The notes: generated from the sequence alone by a model not told the origin. Shown: positions 43,472 to 52,149, numbered from the stretch's first letter. The stretch is DNA of 64,000 nucleotides from Dietzia sp032248695 (GCF_032248695.1 NZ_JAVHXC010000004.1:248001-312000), one strand, 5' to 3'. Made by a program: numbers and translations.

Positions 43472-44674
43472 TCAGCCGTCGGCGAGCGGGGCGCCGTCGC
43501 GCAGGTGCGGGGCCAGCGTGTTGTCGAACATCGTCAGCGCGGAGGCGATGGCCATGTGCATGTCCAGGTACTGGTAGGTGCCCAGGCGGCCGCCGAACAG
43601 CACCTTGTTGGCCGCGGTCTCGGCCTTGGCGCGATCGCGGTAGGCGGCCAGCTTCTCGCGGTCCGTCGACTCGTTGATCGGGTAGTACGGCTCGTCGTCG
43701 CGCTCGGCGAAGCGGCTGTACTCGCGCATGATCACGGTCTTGTCCGTGGGGTAGTTCTTGCGCTCGGGGTGGAAGTGGCGGAACTCGTGGATGCGGGTGT
43801 AGTCGTACTCCGCGTCGTTGTAGTTCATCACCGGGGTGCCCTGGAAGTCGCCGGTGGGCAGGACCTCGGTCTCGAAGTCCAGGGTGCGCCAGCCCAGCTC
43901 GCCGTCCGCGTAGTCGAAGTAGCGGTCCAGCGGCCCGGTGTAGACGACCGGGGCGTCGGGGCTCGCGGCGCGCACGGCCTCGCGGACGTCGAACCAGTCG
44001 GTGTCCAGGACGACGTCGATCCGCTCGTCGGCGGCCATGTTCTCCAGCCACGCGGTGTAACCGTCGACGGGCAGGCCCTCGTAGGTGTCGTTGAAGTAGC
44101 GGTTGTCGAACGTGTACCGGACGGGCAGGCGCGTGATGTTGCCGGCGGGCAGGTTCTTGGGGTCGGTCTGCCACTGCTTGGCGGTGTAGTCCTTGATGAA
44201 CGCCTCGTACAGCGGCCGGCCGATGAGGGAGATCGCCTTCTCCTCGAAGTTGGCCGCCTCCTCGGACGAGAACTCGGAGGCCTGCTCGGCGATGAGCGCG
44301 CGGGCCTCGTCGGGCGAGTAGTAGCGGCCGAAGAACTGGCAGATCAGGCCCAGGCCCATGGGGAACTGGTAGGCGGTGCCCTTGTGCATGCAGAAGACGC
44401 GGTGCTGGTAGCCGGTGAAGGACGTGAACCGGTTGACGTACTCCCACACGCGCTCGTTGGAGGTGTGGAACAGGTGGGCGCCGTACTTGTGGATCTCGAT
44501 GCCGGTCTCGGGCTCGGGCTCGGAGTAGGCGTTGCCGCCGATGTGGTGGCGCCGCTCGAGCACCAGCACGCGCTTGCCGAGCTCGCTCGCCGCCCGCTCG
44601 GCGACGGTCAGACCGTAGAAACCCGACCCCACCACGATGAGGTCATAGGTGCCCCACTGTCGTTCGCCTGCCAT
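43472..44674 (-). CDS. glf: UDP-galactopyranose mutase Glf
   Basis: This 400-aa flavoenzyme interconverts UDP-galactopyranose and UDP-galactofuranose, the donor for GlfT2. FAD binding: VVGSGFYGLTVAERA (about 14-28) and LERRHHIGGNAYS. The active-site regions HKYGAHLFHTSNERVWEYVN, VFCMHKGTAYQFPMG, YTGPLDRYFDY and GRLGTYQYLDMHMAI are intact. In M. tuberculosis glf abuts glfT2; here about 4.4 kb with three other genes separates them. ATG 44674 is used, with weak AAGG sites upstream. Confidence 0.96.
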   Translation of the reverse strand: MAGERQWGTYDLIVVGSGFYGLTVAERAASELGKRVLVLERRHHIGGNAYSEPEPETGIEIHKYGAHLFHTSNERVWEYVNRFTSFTGYQHRVFCMHKGTAYQFPMGLGLICQFFGRYYSPDEARALIAEQASEFSSEEAANFEEKAISLIGRPLYEAFIKDYTAKQWQTDPKNLPAGNITRLPVRYTFDNRYFNDTYEGLPVDGYTAWLENMAADERIDVVLDTDWFDVREAVRAASPDAPVVYTGPLDRYFDYADGELGWRTLDFETEVLPTGDFQGTPVMNYNDAEYDYTRIHEFRHFHPERKNYPTDKTVIMREYSRFAERDDEPYYPINESTDREKLAAYRDRAKAETAANKVLFGGRLGTYQYLDMHMAIASALTMFDNTLAPHLRDGAPLADG

Positions 44675-44776
44675 AACCTTCGAGCCTTCCCGTAGTCCGT
44701 GGGGGCGGTGCGGCGCCGTCTCGTGCGCCGCGGCCGCCCACCTGACCGCGCGCCGGTCGGCGCGGGTCCGGGTTCA

Positions 44777-44782
44777 AGGGTA
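44777..44782 (-). promoter_or_regulatory. -10 candidate (TACCCT) for glf
   Basis: TACCCT on the minus strand about 100 bp before glf would give a 5' leader of roughly 95 nt. No good -35 is seen. Confidence 0.3.
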
Positions 44783-44903
44783 TCCGGCGGGTCGGGGGTG
44801 GGTTCAGGGCACGCCGACGACGACGAGGAGGACGACTTCGCGCGCGACCCGCGGGGGCCCACGGCGCAGGTCGGGCGTTCTCGTCGTCGTACGTCGGTTC
44901 GAA

Positions 44904-44919
44904 ACTACATCCCTGTAGT
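44904..44919. promoter_or_regulatory. Operator-like inverted repeat between glf and the amidase
   Basis: ACTACA-TCCC-TGTAGT is a perfect inverted repeat in the unusually AT-rich part (about 44895-44995) of the 411-bp divergent gap. It lies upstream of the amidase promoter and about 230 bp from glf. Confidence 0.4.
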
Positions 44920-44942
44920 CCCAACTTTCACACTTTTACCAC

Positions 44943-44970
44943 TTGGTTTCAGGCGCTTCTTGGCTAACAT
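44943..44970 (+). promoter_or_regulatory. Promoter candidate for the PGRP amidase
   Basis: TTGGTT (44943-44948) and TAACAT (44965-44970) are 16 bp apart. The transcript would have a leader of about 109 nt, matching the visible ribosome site of this gene. Confidence 0.45.
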
Positions 44971-45085
44971 TGACACCGTTCGTCACATACGTCCCAGTGG
45001 TCTCGCCTCGGCGTGACCTCCGGGCAGTAGTGCCCCGCAGCGTGCGCAGCCGCGTGACACACAGACATCTGATCTGGAGAAGCCC

Positions 45086-47242
45086 TTGAGAACACGACGC
45101 CGCCCTCTGCACTTCAGCGGTCGACGCCGGACCCTCGCCCTGGCGGTGGCGGTCGCGGCGTCCGTCGTCACGCCCCTCGCCGTGTACGGGGCGGACCGGG
45201 TCGTCCAGTCCGGCGACGACATCACCGCCACCGCCGGTGGCGGCCTGCCGACCGGTGAGGTCGAGGTCCCCCTGGCCGACGCGCCCGCCGCGAGCGGGGT
45301 CGACGCCGACATCGCGTCCGGCGCCGCGCCCGTCCGCGAGGTCACCTCGGACACGCCGTTCTCCATGGTCGGCGTCACCTGGAAGGGCCACAACCCGGCC
45401 GCCGTCGCGCAGCTCCGCGCCAAGAACCCCGACGGCTCGTGGGGCCCGTGGTACGAGGCCGAGTCGACCGACGGCAAGGGCGAGAGCGTCACCGGCACCG
45501 GCGGCACCGAGCCCGTCTACCTGGGGCTCGACACCACCGCCGTCCAGATCTCGCTGTCCGGCATCGACCTCGACGACACCTCCCTGGCCGGCGCGCCCGA
45601 GGTGACCCCGGACGAGCCCGCGCCCACCGACACCCGGCCCGCCGACGCCCCGCGCGCCGATGATGCCGTCACCGCCGCCGACGAGGCCGGGGCCCCCGCC
45701 GACGAGGACGTGGCCGCCGCGCGCACCGCCGACCCGGCCCCCACGCCGTCCGCGGCGCCGACCGCGGACGCCCCCGCGGACCCGACCTCCGCGCCGTCCC
45801 GGCCGGCGTCGGACGGCACCCCGCCCGCGCCAACCCGCTACGCCGACATCAAGCCCGTCGCCGAGACCACCGACCTCGACCCCTCGTCGGTCAAGGCCGT
45901 CCTGCTCACCCCCGACGCCACGCCGACCCCGGACCCCGAGGCGTTCGCCGACGTCACCGCCTCCGGCGGCACCGGCGCGAGCGGCGACATCGCGGCCAAG
46001 CAGCCGTCCATCATCACGCGGGCCGGCTGGGGCGCCGACGAGTCGATCCGCTGCCGCAGCGCGTCCTACGACCCGTCGCTCGCCGCGGCGGTCGTCCACC
46101 ACACCGCCGGCAGCAACAACTACACCCGCGAGGGCTCGGCCGGCGTCATGCGCGGCATCTACACGTACCACGCCCGCACGCTCGGCTGGTGCGACGTGGG
46201 CTACAACGTGCTGGTCGACAAGTACGGGCAGGCGTTCGAGGGCCGCGCGGGCGGCCTGAACCGCAACGTCCAGGGCGCCCACGCCGGTGGCTTCAACGGC
46301 AACACCTGGGGCATCTCGATGATGGGCGACTACTCGACCGTCTCCCCGTCCGACGCGACCATCCGCAAGGTCGGCGAGATCCTCGGCTGGCGCCTGTCCG
46401 TGGCCGGCGTCGACCCCAAGGGTTCCGACACCCACTACTCCGAGGGCACCTCGTACACCAAGTACTCGTACGGCACCGCCGTGCGCCTGCCCAACATCTT
46501 CGCCCACCGCGACGTCGGTCTCACCAGCTGCCCGGGCAACGCCGGGTACGCCAAGATGGGCCAGATCCGCGACATCGCCGCGTCCTACGCCAAGAGCGGT
46601 GGCGGCGGCGGGACCACGGCCCCGTCCAACCCGGGCACCGGCGGCGGTGGCGGCACCGGCGGCGGTGGCGGCACCGGCGGCGGTGGCGGCACCGGTGGCG
46701 GTGGCGGTACCGGCAGCGCGGGCCTGCCCGCGATCAGCCCGTCCGGCATCCAGGACGCCGTCGTCTCCGCGCTACGCACCGTGCTCAGCGGCGGGCGCCT
46801 CGACCCCGCGGCCCTGACCCGCGCCCTGCTCGGCGGCAAGACCCTCGCGGACCTGCCGGTCGACGCCGGCTCGGTGGGCGACGCGGTCGGCGTGGACCTC
46901 GGATCGGTGGAGGACCTGGCCGGCGGCGACTTCCGGGGACTGGGCCAGCAACTCGGAGCCCAGCTCGGCAAGGCCCTCTCCGGGGTCCAGCGCTTCGGGA
47001 ACGTCTCCCTGGTCAAGCACGAGAACGGCGCGCTGTACTCCTCCCCCGAGACCGGCACCCACCCCGTGTGGGGCGTGATCGGTGACGCGTGGGCCGCGCA
47101 GGGCTTCGAGCACGGCCCGCTGGGCCTGCCGGTCTCCTCGGAGGCCGAGCGCGCGGACGGCACGATCGCCCAGCGGTTCGTCGGCGGGACGCTCGTCTAC
47201 GACCCGCGGACCGGGCAGCTCGGCGTCGAGCCCAACCCCTGA
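45086..47242 (+). CDS. PGRP-type N-acetylmuramoyl-L-alanine amidase with LGFP repeat (Rv3811-like)
   Basis: This 718-aa secreted protein has a twin-Arg-rich n-region and signal peptide (about 15-36), an N-terminal domain (about 60-170) with GVTWKG and WGPWYEAES, an Ala/Pro/Asp linker, and a PGRP/amidase-2 domain (about 307-505). Zinc-ligand candidates are the first His of VVHHTAG and the His of FAHRDVG, with Cys of TSCPG. A (GTGGGG) linker of four units follows, then an LGFP unit (LGLPVS) at the end. It should cut the peptide from muramic acid and bind the wall. The start is TTG 45086, with GGAG 6 nt upstream; no better start is in frame. Confidence 0.88.
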   Translation: MRTRRRPLHFSGRRRTLALAVAVAASVVTPLAVYGADRVVQSGDDITATAGGGLPTGEVEVPLADAPAASGVDADIASGAAPVREVTSDTPFSMVGVTWKGHNPAAVAQLRAKNPDGSWGPWYEAESTDGKGESVTGTGGTEPVYLGLDTTAVQISLSGIDLDDTSLAGAPEVTPDEPAPTDTRPADAPRADDAVTAADEAGAPADEDVAAARTADPAPTPSAAPTADAPADPTSAPSRPASDGTPPAPTRYADIKPVAETTDLDPSSVKAVLLTPDATPTPDPEAFADVTASGGTGASGDIAAKQPSIITRAGWGADESIRCRSASYDPSLAAAVVHHTAGSNNYTREGSAGVMRGIYTYHARTLGWCDVGYNVLVDKYGQAFEGRAGGLNRNVQGAHAGGFNGNTWGISMMGDYSTVSPSDATIRKVGEILGWRLSVAGVDPKGSDTHYSEGTSYTKYSYGTAVRLPNIFAHRDVGLTSCPGNAGYAKMGQIRDIAASYAKSGGGGGTTAPSNPGTGGGGGTGGGGGTGGGGGTGGGGGTGSAGLPAISPSGIQDAVVSALRTVLSGGRLDPAALTRALLGGKTLADLPVDAGSVGDAVGVDLGSVEDLAGGDFRGLGQQLGAQLGKALSGVQRFGNVSLVKHENGALYSSPETGTHPVWGVIGDAWAAQGFEHGPLGLPVSSEAERADGTIAQRFVGGTLVYDPRTGQLGVEPNP
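46634..46705 (+). repeat. 18-bp tandem repeat encoding the glycine linker
   Basis: Four units of GGCACCGGCGGCGGTGGC, the last with one change, encode GTGGGG repeats in the amidase. Confidence 0.85.
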
Positions 47243-47248
47243 CCTGGC

Positions 47249-47288
47249 CGTGGGCCTCCCGCCACACACACGCGGCGGGAGGCCCACG
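47249..47288. terminator. Strong hairpin terminator after the amidase
   Basis: A 15-bp perfect stem CGTGGGCCTCCCGCC / GGCGGGAGGCCCACG with a 10-nt loop, 6 bp after the amidase stop. Confidence 0.85.
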
Positions 47289-47307
47289 CACGGGCACTCC
47301 AGACTTG

Positions 47308-47383
47308 CGGACCGGCTCCCACCAGGTGTGCCCCTCCCCCACCGGGGCGGGGACACACCGGGGAAGTGGTGGGGACCGGTCCG
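47308..47383. other. Long imperfect hairpin between convergent genes
   Basis: The arms CGGACCGG-TCCCACCA-GGTGTG-CCCC and their complements pair over most of 76 bp, with small bulges. It may end minus-strand transcription from the Cof gene, or be a remnant repeat. Confidence 0.5.
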
Positions 47384-47428
47384 CGACCTATTTCCGCGCG
47401 GGGTCGGACCGCCCGGGTGACTCCCGGA

Positions 47429-48262
47429 TCAGGTCCACCACCGACGCAGGACGTGCGCGAGGCCGGCCTCGTCGTTGGTGAGGGTGACCTCGTCGGCGGC
47501 GGCGTGGACCGCGGGGATGGCGTTGCCCATCGCCACGCCGAGATCGGCCCAGCGCAGCATCTCGAGGTCATTGGGCATGTCCCCGAACGCCACCGTCACG
47601 GGCACGGCCGCGGTCGGGGTCGCCCCCGCGGCGGCGGTGGAGGCCGCGATCCGCTCGAGGCCGCTCGCCTTGGTCACGCCGCGGGCCGCGAACTCGATCA
47701 GCCCGTCGGTCGTGGAGTAGGTGACGTCGGCCAGGTGGTCGACCGCCCCACGCAGCGCGGCCATCATGTCGGCGCTGGGCATGCCGGGGACGCGGGCGAG
47801 CAGTTTGAGCACGGGCTCCGAGAGCACCTCGGCGTGCCCCACCTCGAGGTGGGCGGGGTGGATCCAGGCGTGTTCGTAGTCCGGGCTGGCCACGAAGTCG
47901 GCATCGGCGGCGTCGGTGCCGAGGCGTTCGGCCGCGATCCCGCTGCCCGGCAACCGCTCCCGCAGGACCTCGTCGATCGCCGCGAGGGCGTCAGGCTCGA
48001 GCAGGGTGGTCTCGAGGAACTCCCCGCTGTCGGTGTCCATGATGACGGCGCCGTTCGCGCACACCGCCAGGGGCGCGACGGGCAACTGGTCGACCACCTG
48101 CGCGAGCCAACGCGGGGGCCGGCCGGTGGCCAGGACGAAGGTCGCGCCGTCGGCGACCAGGTCCTCGACCACGGCCCGGTTGGCGGCGGGGACGAGGTCA
48201 TCCGATCCGATCAGGGTCCCGTCGACGTCCGTGGCGACGAGGATCGGCCGCGACCGGGTCAC
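47429..48262 (-). CDS. Cof-type HAD-superfamily hydrolase
   Basis: This 277-aa phosphatase opens with the HAD motif I, LVATDVDGTLIG (catalytic Asp near 11 and 13). Motif II is in VLATGRPPRWL and motif IV in FGDMPNDLEML near the C-terminus. The Cof cap domain lies between. The family dephosphorylates sugar phosphates or cofactors in the cytoplasm; the substrate here is unknown. It matches Rv3813c by position. Its GTG overlaps the stop of the acyltransferase gene (GTGA). Confidence 0.88.
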   Translation of the reverse strand: MTRSRPILVATDVDGTLIGSDDLVPAANRAVVEDLVADGATFVLATGRPPRWLAQVVDQLPVAPLAVCANGAVIMDTDSGEFLETTLLEPDALAAIDEVLRERLPGSGIAAERLGTDAADADFVASPDYEHAWIHPAHLEVGHAEVLSEPVLKLLARVPGMPSADMMAALRGAVDHLADVTYSTTDGLIEFAARGVTKASGLERIAASTAAAGATPTAAVPVTVAFGDMPNDLEMLRWADLGVAMGNAIPAVHAAADEVTLTNDEAGLAHVLRRWWT

Positions 48263-49086
48263 GGAGCGTCCGGGCCCGCCGGTCCCTTCGGTGACTCGAC
48301 ATCGGCCACCGACGTGCCCTCGGCGGCCGCCTTCTCGGCGCGGCGACGCAGTCGCTCGGCGTGCTCGGCCTCGTCGAGGGCGGTCGCCTCCTCGAGCGTG
48401 GGGGCCGAGCCGCCGAGGCGGGCCGGCACCCAGTTGGCGCCGGCCGGGTAGGGGCCGTAGCGCTCGGCGTACTCGTCCTGGAGCCGCCCGAGGGCCGCCT
48501 GCATCCGGGAGCGGACCTCCTGGGTGCACTCGTCGATCGGCTCGTACGCCCTCATGGGCTCGCCGACCTCCATCATGATGGGCATCTTCGGCCGCAGGAG
48601 CTTCTTGGGCAGCCCCTTGGTCCACACGCGCTGGGATCCCCACACCGTCACGGTGATGATCGGGACGTCGGCCGCGAGGGCCATCCGCACGGCACCGGAC
48701 TTGAACTCCTTGATCTCGAAGCTGCGGCTGATGGTCGCCTCGGGGAACACGCCCACCAGCTCGCCGGCCTCGAGGCGGGCGACGGCCTCGTCGAACGACG
48801 CCTTGCCGGCCGTGCGGTCGACGGGGATGTGCTTGAGCTCGCGCATGATGGGCCCGGCGACGGGGTGCTCGAACACCTCGTGCTTGGCCATGTATCGGAT
48901 GAACCGCTTGTGCACACGGGCGGGCAGGCCCGCGTAGACGAAGTCGAAGTACCCGGTGTGGTTGACCACCACCACCGCTCCGCCCACCGCCGGGAAATGG
49001 TGTTCCCCGCGCACGGTGATGTCCAGTCCCTGGACCTTGAACATCGTCCGGGCGAACCCGATGATCCCTGTATAGAGCAGCTCCAC
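48259..49086 (-). CDS. PlsC-like 1-acylglycerol-3-phosphate acyltransferase
   Basis: This 275-aa enzyme has the PlsC motifs NHTGYFD (HX4D, about 44-50), RELKHIPVDR and FPEATISRSF. It probably acylates lysophosphatidate or a related lipid at the inner membrane. The last 70 residues are charged and helical. Homologues form a small cluster at Rv3814c-Rv3816c, of which one copy is seen here. GTG 49086 is preferred because TACCCT ends 7 nt upstream; the longer open frame before it is Arg/Gly-rich and crosses the divergent gene's promoter. Confidence 0.88.
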   Translation of the reverse strand: MELLYTGIIGFARTMFKVQGLDITVRGEHHFPAVGGAVVVVNHTGYFDFVYAGLPARVHKRFIRYMAKHEVFEHPVAGPIMRELKHIPVDRTAGKASFDEAVARLEAGELVGVFPEATISRSFEIKEFKSGAVRMALAADVPIITVTVWGSQRVWTKGLPKKLLRPKMPIMMEVGEPMRAYEPIDECTQEVRSRMQAALGRLQDEYAERYGPYPAGANWVPARLGGSAPTLEEATALDEAEHAERLRRRAEKAAAEGTSVADVESPKGPAGPDAP

Positions 49087-49093
49087 GCGCCCC

Positions 49094-49099
49094 AGGGTA
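49094..49099 (-). promoter_or_regulatory. Leaderless -10 box (TACCCT) for the acyltransferase
   Basis: TACCCT on the minus strand, then 7 nt, then GTG 49086. Confidence 0.5.
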
Positions 49100-49133
49100 G
49101 CGGCCCGCGGCGGCGGGTGTCCGGGACCGCCGG

Positions 49134-49139
49134 TAGGTT
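49134..49139 (+). promoter_or_regulatory. Leaderless -10 box (TAGGTT) for the thioesterase
   Basis: TAGGTT, then 7 nt, then GTG 49147; back to back with the acyltransferase promoter. Confidence 0.5.
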
Positions 49140-49146
49140 CGGCGGG

Positions 49147-49674
49147 GTGGACCATGACGCCCCCTTCGATTCGGTCGATCCGGCGACGCGCAGTCGTCAC
49201 TACTCCTGGCCCGCGCTCCCGGACGCCACCGCGCGGTCTCCGCACGCCGGCCTCGACGCCCTGCGGGAGATCATCGACGGGCGGCGGCACCTCTCCCCCG
49301 GCGCGTACTCCCTGGGCGTCCGCCTGACCGGCGCCGAGGCGGGCGCGGTGACGATGACGGCCGAACCGGCGGACTGGGCGCTCAACAACGGCGGCACCGT
49401 CCACGGCGGGATCGTCTCCGGCTGGGTGGATGCGGCGCTCGGGTACGCGACCGCGACGGTCGTCGAGGAGGGCACGGGCTACAGCACGCTCGATCTCACC
49501 GTCCGCTACATCCGCGCCCTCCGGCTGGAGAAGACCCCCGCGACGATCCACGCGGAGGTCGAACACGCCGGCCGGTCGACGTGCGTGGTGCAGGCGAAGG
49601 TCCTCGACACCGACGGCCGCACGTGTGCCAGCGCGAGCGGCGTGATGATGCTGTTCCGGCCCGGGTCGGCGTGA
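49147..49674 (+). CDS. PaaI-family hotdog thioesterase
   Basis: This 175-aa hotdog-fold protein has NNGGTVHGGIVSGWVDAALGYA, the substrate-binding and catalytic region of PaaI-type thioesterases, then LDLTVRYIRAL and a final GVMMLF strand. It probably hydrolyses an acyl-CoA; the substrate is not evident. The GTG start follows a leaderless promoter. The stop overlaps the ATG of the GNAT gene by one base (TGATG), so the genes are coupled. Confidence 0.85.
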   Translation: MDHDAPFDSVDPATRSRHYSWPALPDATARSPHAGLDALREIIDGRRHLSPGAYSLGVRLTGAEAGAVTMTAEPADWALNNGGTVHGGIVSGWVDAALGYATATVVEEGTGYSTLDLTVRYIRALRLEKTPATIHAEVEHAGRSTCVVQAKVLDTDGRTCASASGVMMLFRPGSA

Positions 49675-50240
49675 TGACCGGCGCGGCCACGCCGGGCCCG
49701 GTGACCGTCCGCCCCGAACGCCCCGGCGATGCGGACGGCATCCGCGCCGTCGTCCGCGCCGCGTTCCCCACCGCCGAGGAGTCGGTCCTGGTCGACGCGC
49801 TCCGGGCGGATCCGGGCGCCTGGATCGACGGGCTGAGCTGGGTCGCCGTCCGCGACGACGAGAACGACGACGACGACGAAGCCAGCCGCTCCGGGACCGG
49901 CACGATCGTCGGGCACGCCCTGCTCACCCGCTGCCACGTCGGGCGGACCCCCGCGCTGTGCCTGGCGCCGTGTTCGGTCCCGCCGGGGCTCCAGGGGACG
50001 GGGGTCGGAACGGCCGTCACCGCCGCCGCCCTGGACGCGGCCCGCGCGGCGTCCGAACACCTCGTCGTCGTCCTCGGACACCCCACCTACTACCCGCGGT
50101 TCGGCTTCGAACGGGCGTCACCCCACGGGATCCGCCTGTCCGTGGAGGTCCCGGACGAGGCGCTGATGGTGCTGCGGCTCGACCCGGCGTCGCCCGTCCC
50201 GTCCGGCCTGGTGCGCTACGCGCCGGCGTTCGGGATCTGA
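49674..50240 (+). CDS. GNAT-family N-acetyltransferase (YhbS-like)
   Basis: This 188-aa protein has the GNAT layout: VRPERPGDADGIRAVVRAAF at the start, SVPPGLQGTGVGTAV as the acetyl-CoA pyrophosphate loop (motif A), then VVVLGHPTYYPRFGFERA typical of YhbS-type members. An acidic loop DDENDDDDEAS (about 58-68) interrupts the sheet region and is not typical. The acceptor is unknown. It shares a leaderless transcript with the thioesterase gene. Confidence 0.85.
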   Translation: MTGAATPGPVTVRPERPGDADGIRAVVRAAFPTAEESVLVDALRADPGAWIDGLSWVAVRDDENDDDDEASRSGTGTIVGHALLTRCHVGRTPALCLAPCSVPPGLQGTGVGTAVTAAALDAARAASEHLVVVLGHPTYYPRFGFERASPHGIRLSVEVPDEALMVLRLDPASPVPSGLVRYAPAFGI

Positions 50241-50279
50241 GCGCGCCCGCCCGGCCGGGACCCCAGCAGGCCCGGGCGC

Positions 50280-50305
50280 GGCCGGGCGGCACGTGCCACC
50301 CGGCC
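50280..50305. terminator. Hairpin between GNAT gene and serS
   Basis: GGCCGGG-C-GGCACGTGCC-A-CCCGGCC folds over its GGCACGTGCC centre with one mismatch. It lies in the 71-bp gap between convergent genes. Confidence 0.7.
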
Positions 50306-50311
50306 GGGACG

Positions 50312-51574
50312 TCAGCGGATCGGCTCGAGGACCTCGCGCCCCACGAACGGGCGCAGCGCCTCCGGAACCACCACGGAGCCGTCGGCCTGCTGGTGGTTCT
50401 CGAGGATCGCCACCAGCCACCGCGTGGTGGCCAGGGTGCCGTTGAGGGTGGCGGCGGTCTGCGTCCGGCCCTCGTCGTCGCGGTAGCGCACGCCGAGCCG
50501 GCGGGCCTGGAACGTCGTGCAGTTGGACGTCGAGGTGAGCTCGCGGTACGTGCCCTGGGTGGGCACCCACGCCTCGCAGTCGTACTTGCGGGCGGCGGAG
50601 GACCCCAGGTCGCCGCCGGCGATGTCGATGACGCGGAACGGCAGCCCCATGGCCTGCAGCATCTCCTTCTCGAAGCCGAGCAGCCGCTTGTGCTCCTCGT
50701 GCGCCTCCTCGGGCTTGCACCAGGAGAACATCTCGACCTTGTCGAACTGGTGGACCCGGATGATGCCGCGGGTGTCCTTGCCGTGACTGCCGGCCTCGCG
50801 GCGGAAGCACGAGGACCAGCCGCAGTACCGCTTCGGCCCCTGCGACAGGTCGAGGATCTCGCCCTGGTGGTAGCCGGCCAGGGCGACCTCGGAGGTGCCG
50901 ACCAGGTACAGGTCGTCGGCCTCGAGTCGGTAGACCTCGTCGGCGTGGGCGCCGAGGAAGCCGGTGCCCTGCATGATCTCGGGCCGCACGAGCACGGGCG
51001 GGATCATCATGGTGAAGCCGTTGGCGGTGGCCTTCTGCGCGGCGAGCTGCAGCATGCCCAGCTGGAGCAGCGCGCCGTAGCCGGTGAGGAAGTAGAAGCG
51101 GGCGCCGGAAACCTTGGCCCCGCGCTCCATGTCGAGCAGGCCGAGGCTCTCGCCCAGTTCGAGGTGGTCCTTCGGCTCGAAGTCGAAGGTGGGGATCTCG
51201 CCGATCCGCTCGAGTTCCACGAAGTCGTCCTCGCCGCCGGCGGGTGTGCCCTCCTCGACGACGTTGGACAGCAGCCGCTGGAGGCGGTCGACCTCGGCCG
51301 CCGCGGCCTTTTCGGCCTCCTCGGCGTCCTTGACCGCCTGCTTGAGCGCACCCGCGGCCTCGAGCAGCGCGGGCCGGTCCTCGGGCGACGCCTTGCCGAC
51401 CTTCTTGCCGTGCGCCTTCTGGTCGGCGCGTGCGGAGTCCGCCGCCGCGATGGAGGAACGTCGGGTCTCGTCGGCGGCCAGCAGCTGGTCGACCAGCGAC
51501 GGATCCTCGCCGCGGGTGCGCTGGGAGGCGCGGACGAGGTCGGGGTTCTCGCGGAGCAGCTTGAGATCGATCAC
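50312..51574 (-). CDS. serS: Seryl-tRNA synthetase
   Basis: This 420-aa class II synthetase charges tRNA-Ser. The N-terminal coiled-coil arm (about 30-105) contacts the tRNA. Motif 2 is FRREAGSHGKDTRGIIRVHQFDKVE and motif 3 is LNGTLATTRWLVAILENHQ. GTG 51574 gives VIDLKLLRENPD, the standard start of the family, and TAGGCT 7 nt upstream supports a leaderless message. It is monocistronic and convergent with the GNAT gene. Confidence 0.97.
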   Translation of the reverse strand: MIDLKLLRENPDLVRASQRTRGEDPSLVDQLLAADETRRSSIAAADSARADQKAHGKKVGKASPEDRPALLEAAGALKQAVKDAEEAEKAAAAEVDRLQRLLSNVVEEGTPAGGEDDFVELERIGEIPTFDFEPKDHLELGESLGLLDMERGAKVSGARFYFLTGYGALLQLGMLQLAAQKATANGFTMMIPPVLVRPEIMQGTGFLGAHADEVYRLEADDLYLVGTSEVALAGYHQGEILDLSQGPKRYCGWSSCFRREAGSHGKDTRGIIRVHQFDKVEMFSWCKPEEAHEEHKRLLGFEKEMLQAMGLPFRVIDIAGGDLGSSAARKYDCEAWVPTQGTYRELTSTSNCTTFQARRLGVRYRDDEGRTQTAATLNGTLATTRWLVAILENHQQADGSVVVPEALRPFVGREVLEPIR

Positions 51575-51581
51575 GCGCCTC

Positions 51582-51587
51582 AGCCTA
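51582..51587 (-). promoter_or_regulatory. Leaderless -10 box (TAGGCT) for serS
   Basis: TAGGCT on the minus strand, then 7 nt, then GTG 51574, which matches the conserved protein start. Confidence 0.6.
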
Positions 51588-51664
51588 GCGGCCCGCGCCA
51601 ATCGCTCCGTCGGCCAGTCGCGGCGGGGCTCTGTTGACAGTCGGGGCCGGGCGCTGCGGCCGAC

Positions 51665-52108
51665 TCAGACCCCGAACAGCTCCAGGAAGGCGTCCTTCTC
51701 GAACATGCGCGCGGTGTCGACCGCGGTCGGCGTGCCACCGTACGGGTCCGCGCCCGCCTCGAACAGGACGCGCACGACCTCGCCGTAGCCCTTGAACACC
51801 GCGCCCGCCAGCGGGGTCTGCCCCCGGTCGTTCGCGCGGTCGACCTCCGCGCCGCGCTCGAGCAGTGCGCGGACTGTGTCCGGGTGGCCGTTGTAGGCCG
51901 CCAGCATGAGCAGTGCGTCGCCCCGCTCGTTCGTCAGGTCGGGGCTCACCCCGGCGTCGACGTACGCCGCGAGCCGCTCCGTCTCGCCGTCCCGGGCCAG
52001 CTGGAACAGCATCTGTGCGAACTCGAGGACCTCCGGGTCCACACCCTCCCGCGGCGAGCGCACGTCACCGTCCGCGCCGGGCCGCTCGTCGTGGTTCTGT
52101 CCGCTCAT
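51665..52108 (-). CDS. Ankyrin-repeat protein
   Basis: This 147-aa protein has an acidic N-terminus (1-30) and about four ankyrin units: DGETERLAAYVDAGVSPDLTNERGD, ALLMLAAYNGHPDTVRALLERGAEVDRANDRGQ, TPLAGAVFKGYGEVVRVLFEAGADPY and a degenerate last one. It is probably a soluble cytoplasmic protein-binding module; the partner is unknown. Similar single-domain ankyrin proteins are common beside catalase or envelope genes. A leaderless -10 box fixes ATG 52108. Confidence 0.88.
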   Translation of the reverse strand: MSGQNHDERPGADGDVRSPREGVDPEVLEFAQMLFQLARDGETERLAAYVDAGVSPDLTNERGDALLMLAAYNGHPDTVRALLERGAEVDRANDRGQTPLAGAVFKGYGEVVRVLFEAGADPYGGTPTAVDTARMFEKDAFLELFGV

Positions 52109-52115
52109 GCTCTGA

Positions 52116-52121
52116 ATCCTA
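52116..52121 (-). promoter_or_regulatory. Leaderless -10 box (TAGGAT) for the ankyrin gene
   Basis: TAGGAT on the minus strand, then 7 nt, then ATG 52108. Confidence 0.55.
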
Positions 52122-52149
52122 TCGGGACCGCGCGATTGCGGCATCATGG

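Noticed and set aside
44970..44975. TTGACA as -35 of the amidase promoter
   Set aside because: No acceptable -10 box occurs 16-18 bp downstream; the TTGGTT/TAACAT pair overlapping it fits better.
52146..52148. ATG upstream of the Septum_form gene
   Set aside because: It is out of frame with the conserved protein; ATG 52150 is in frame.
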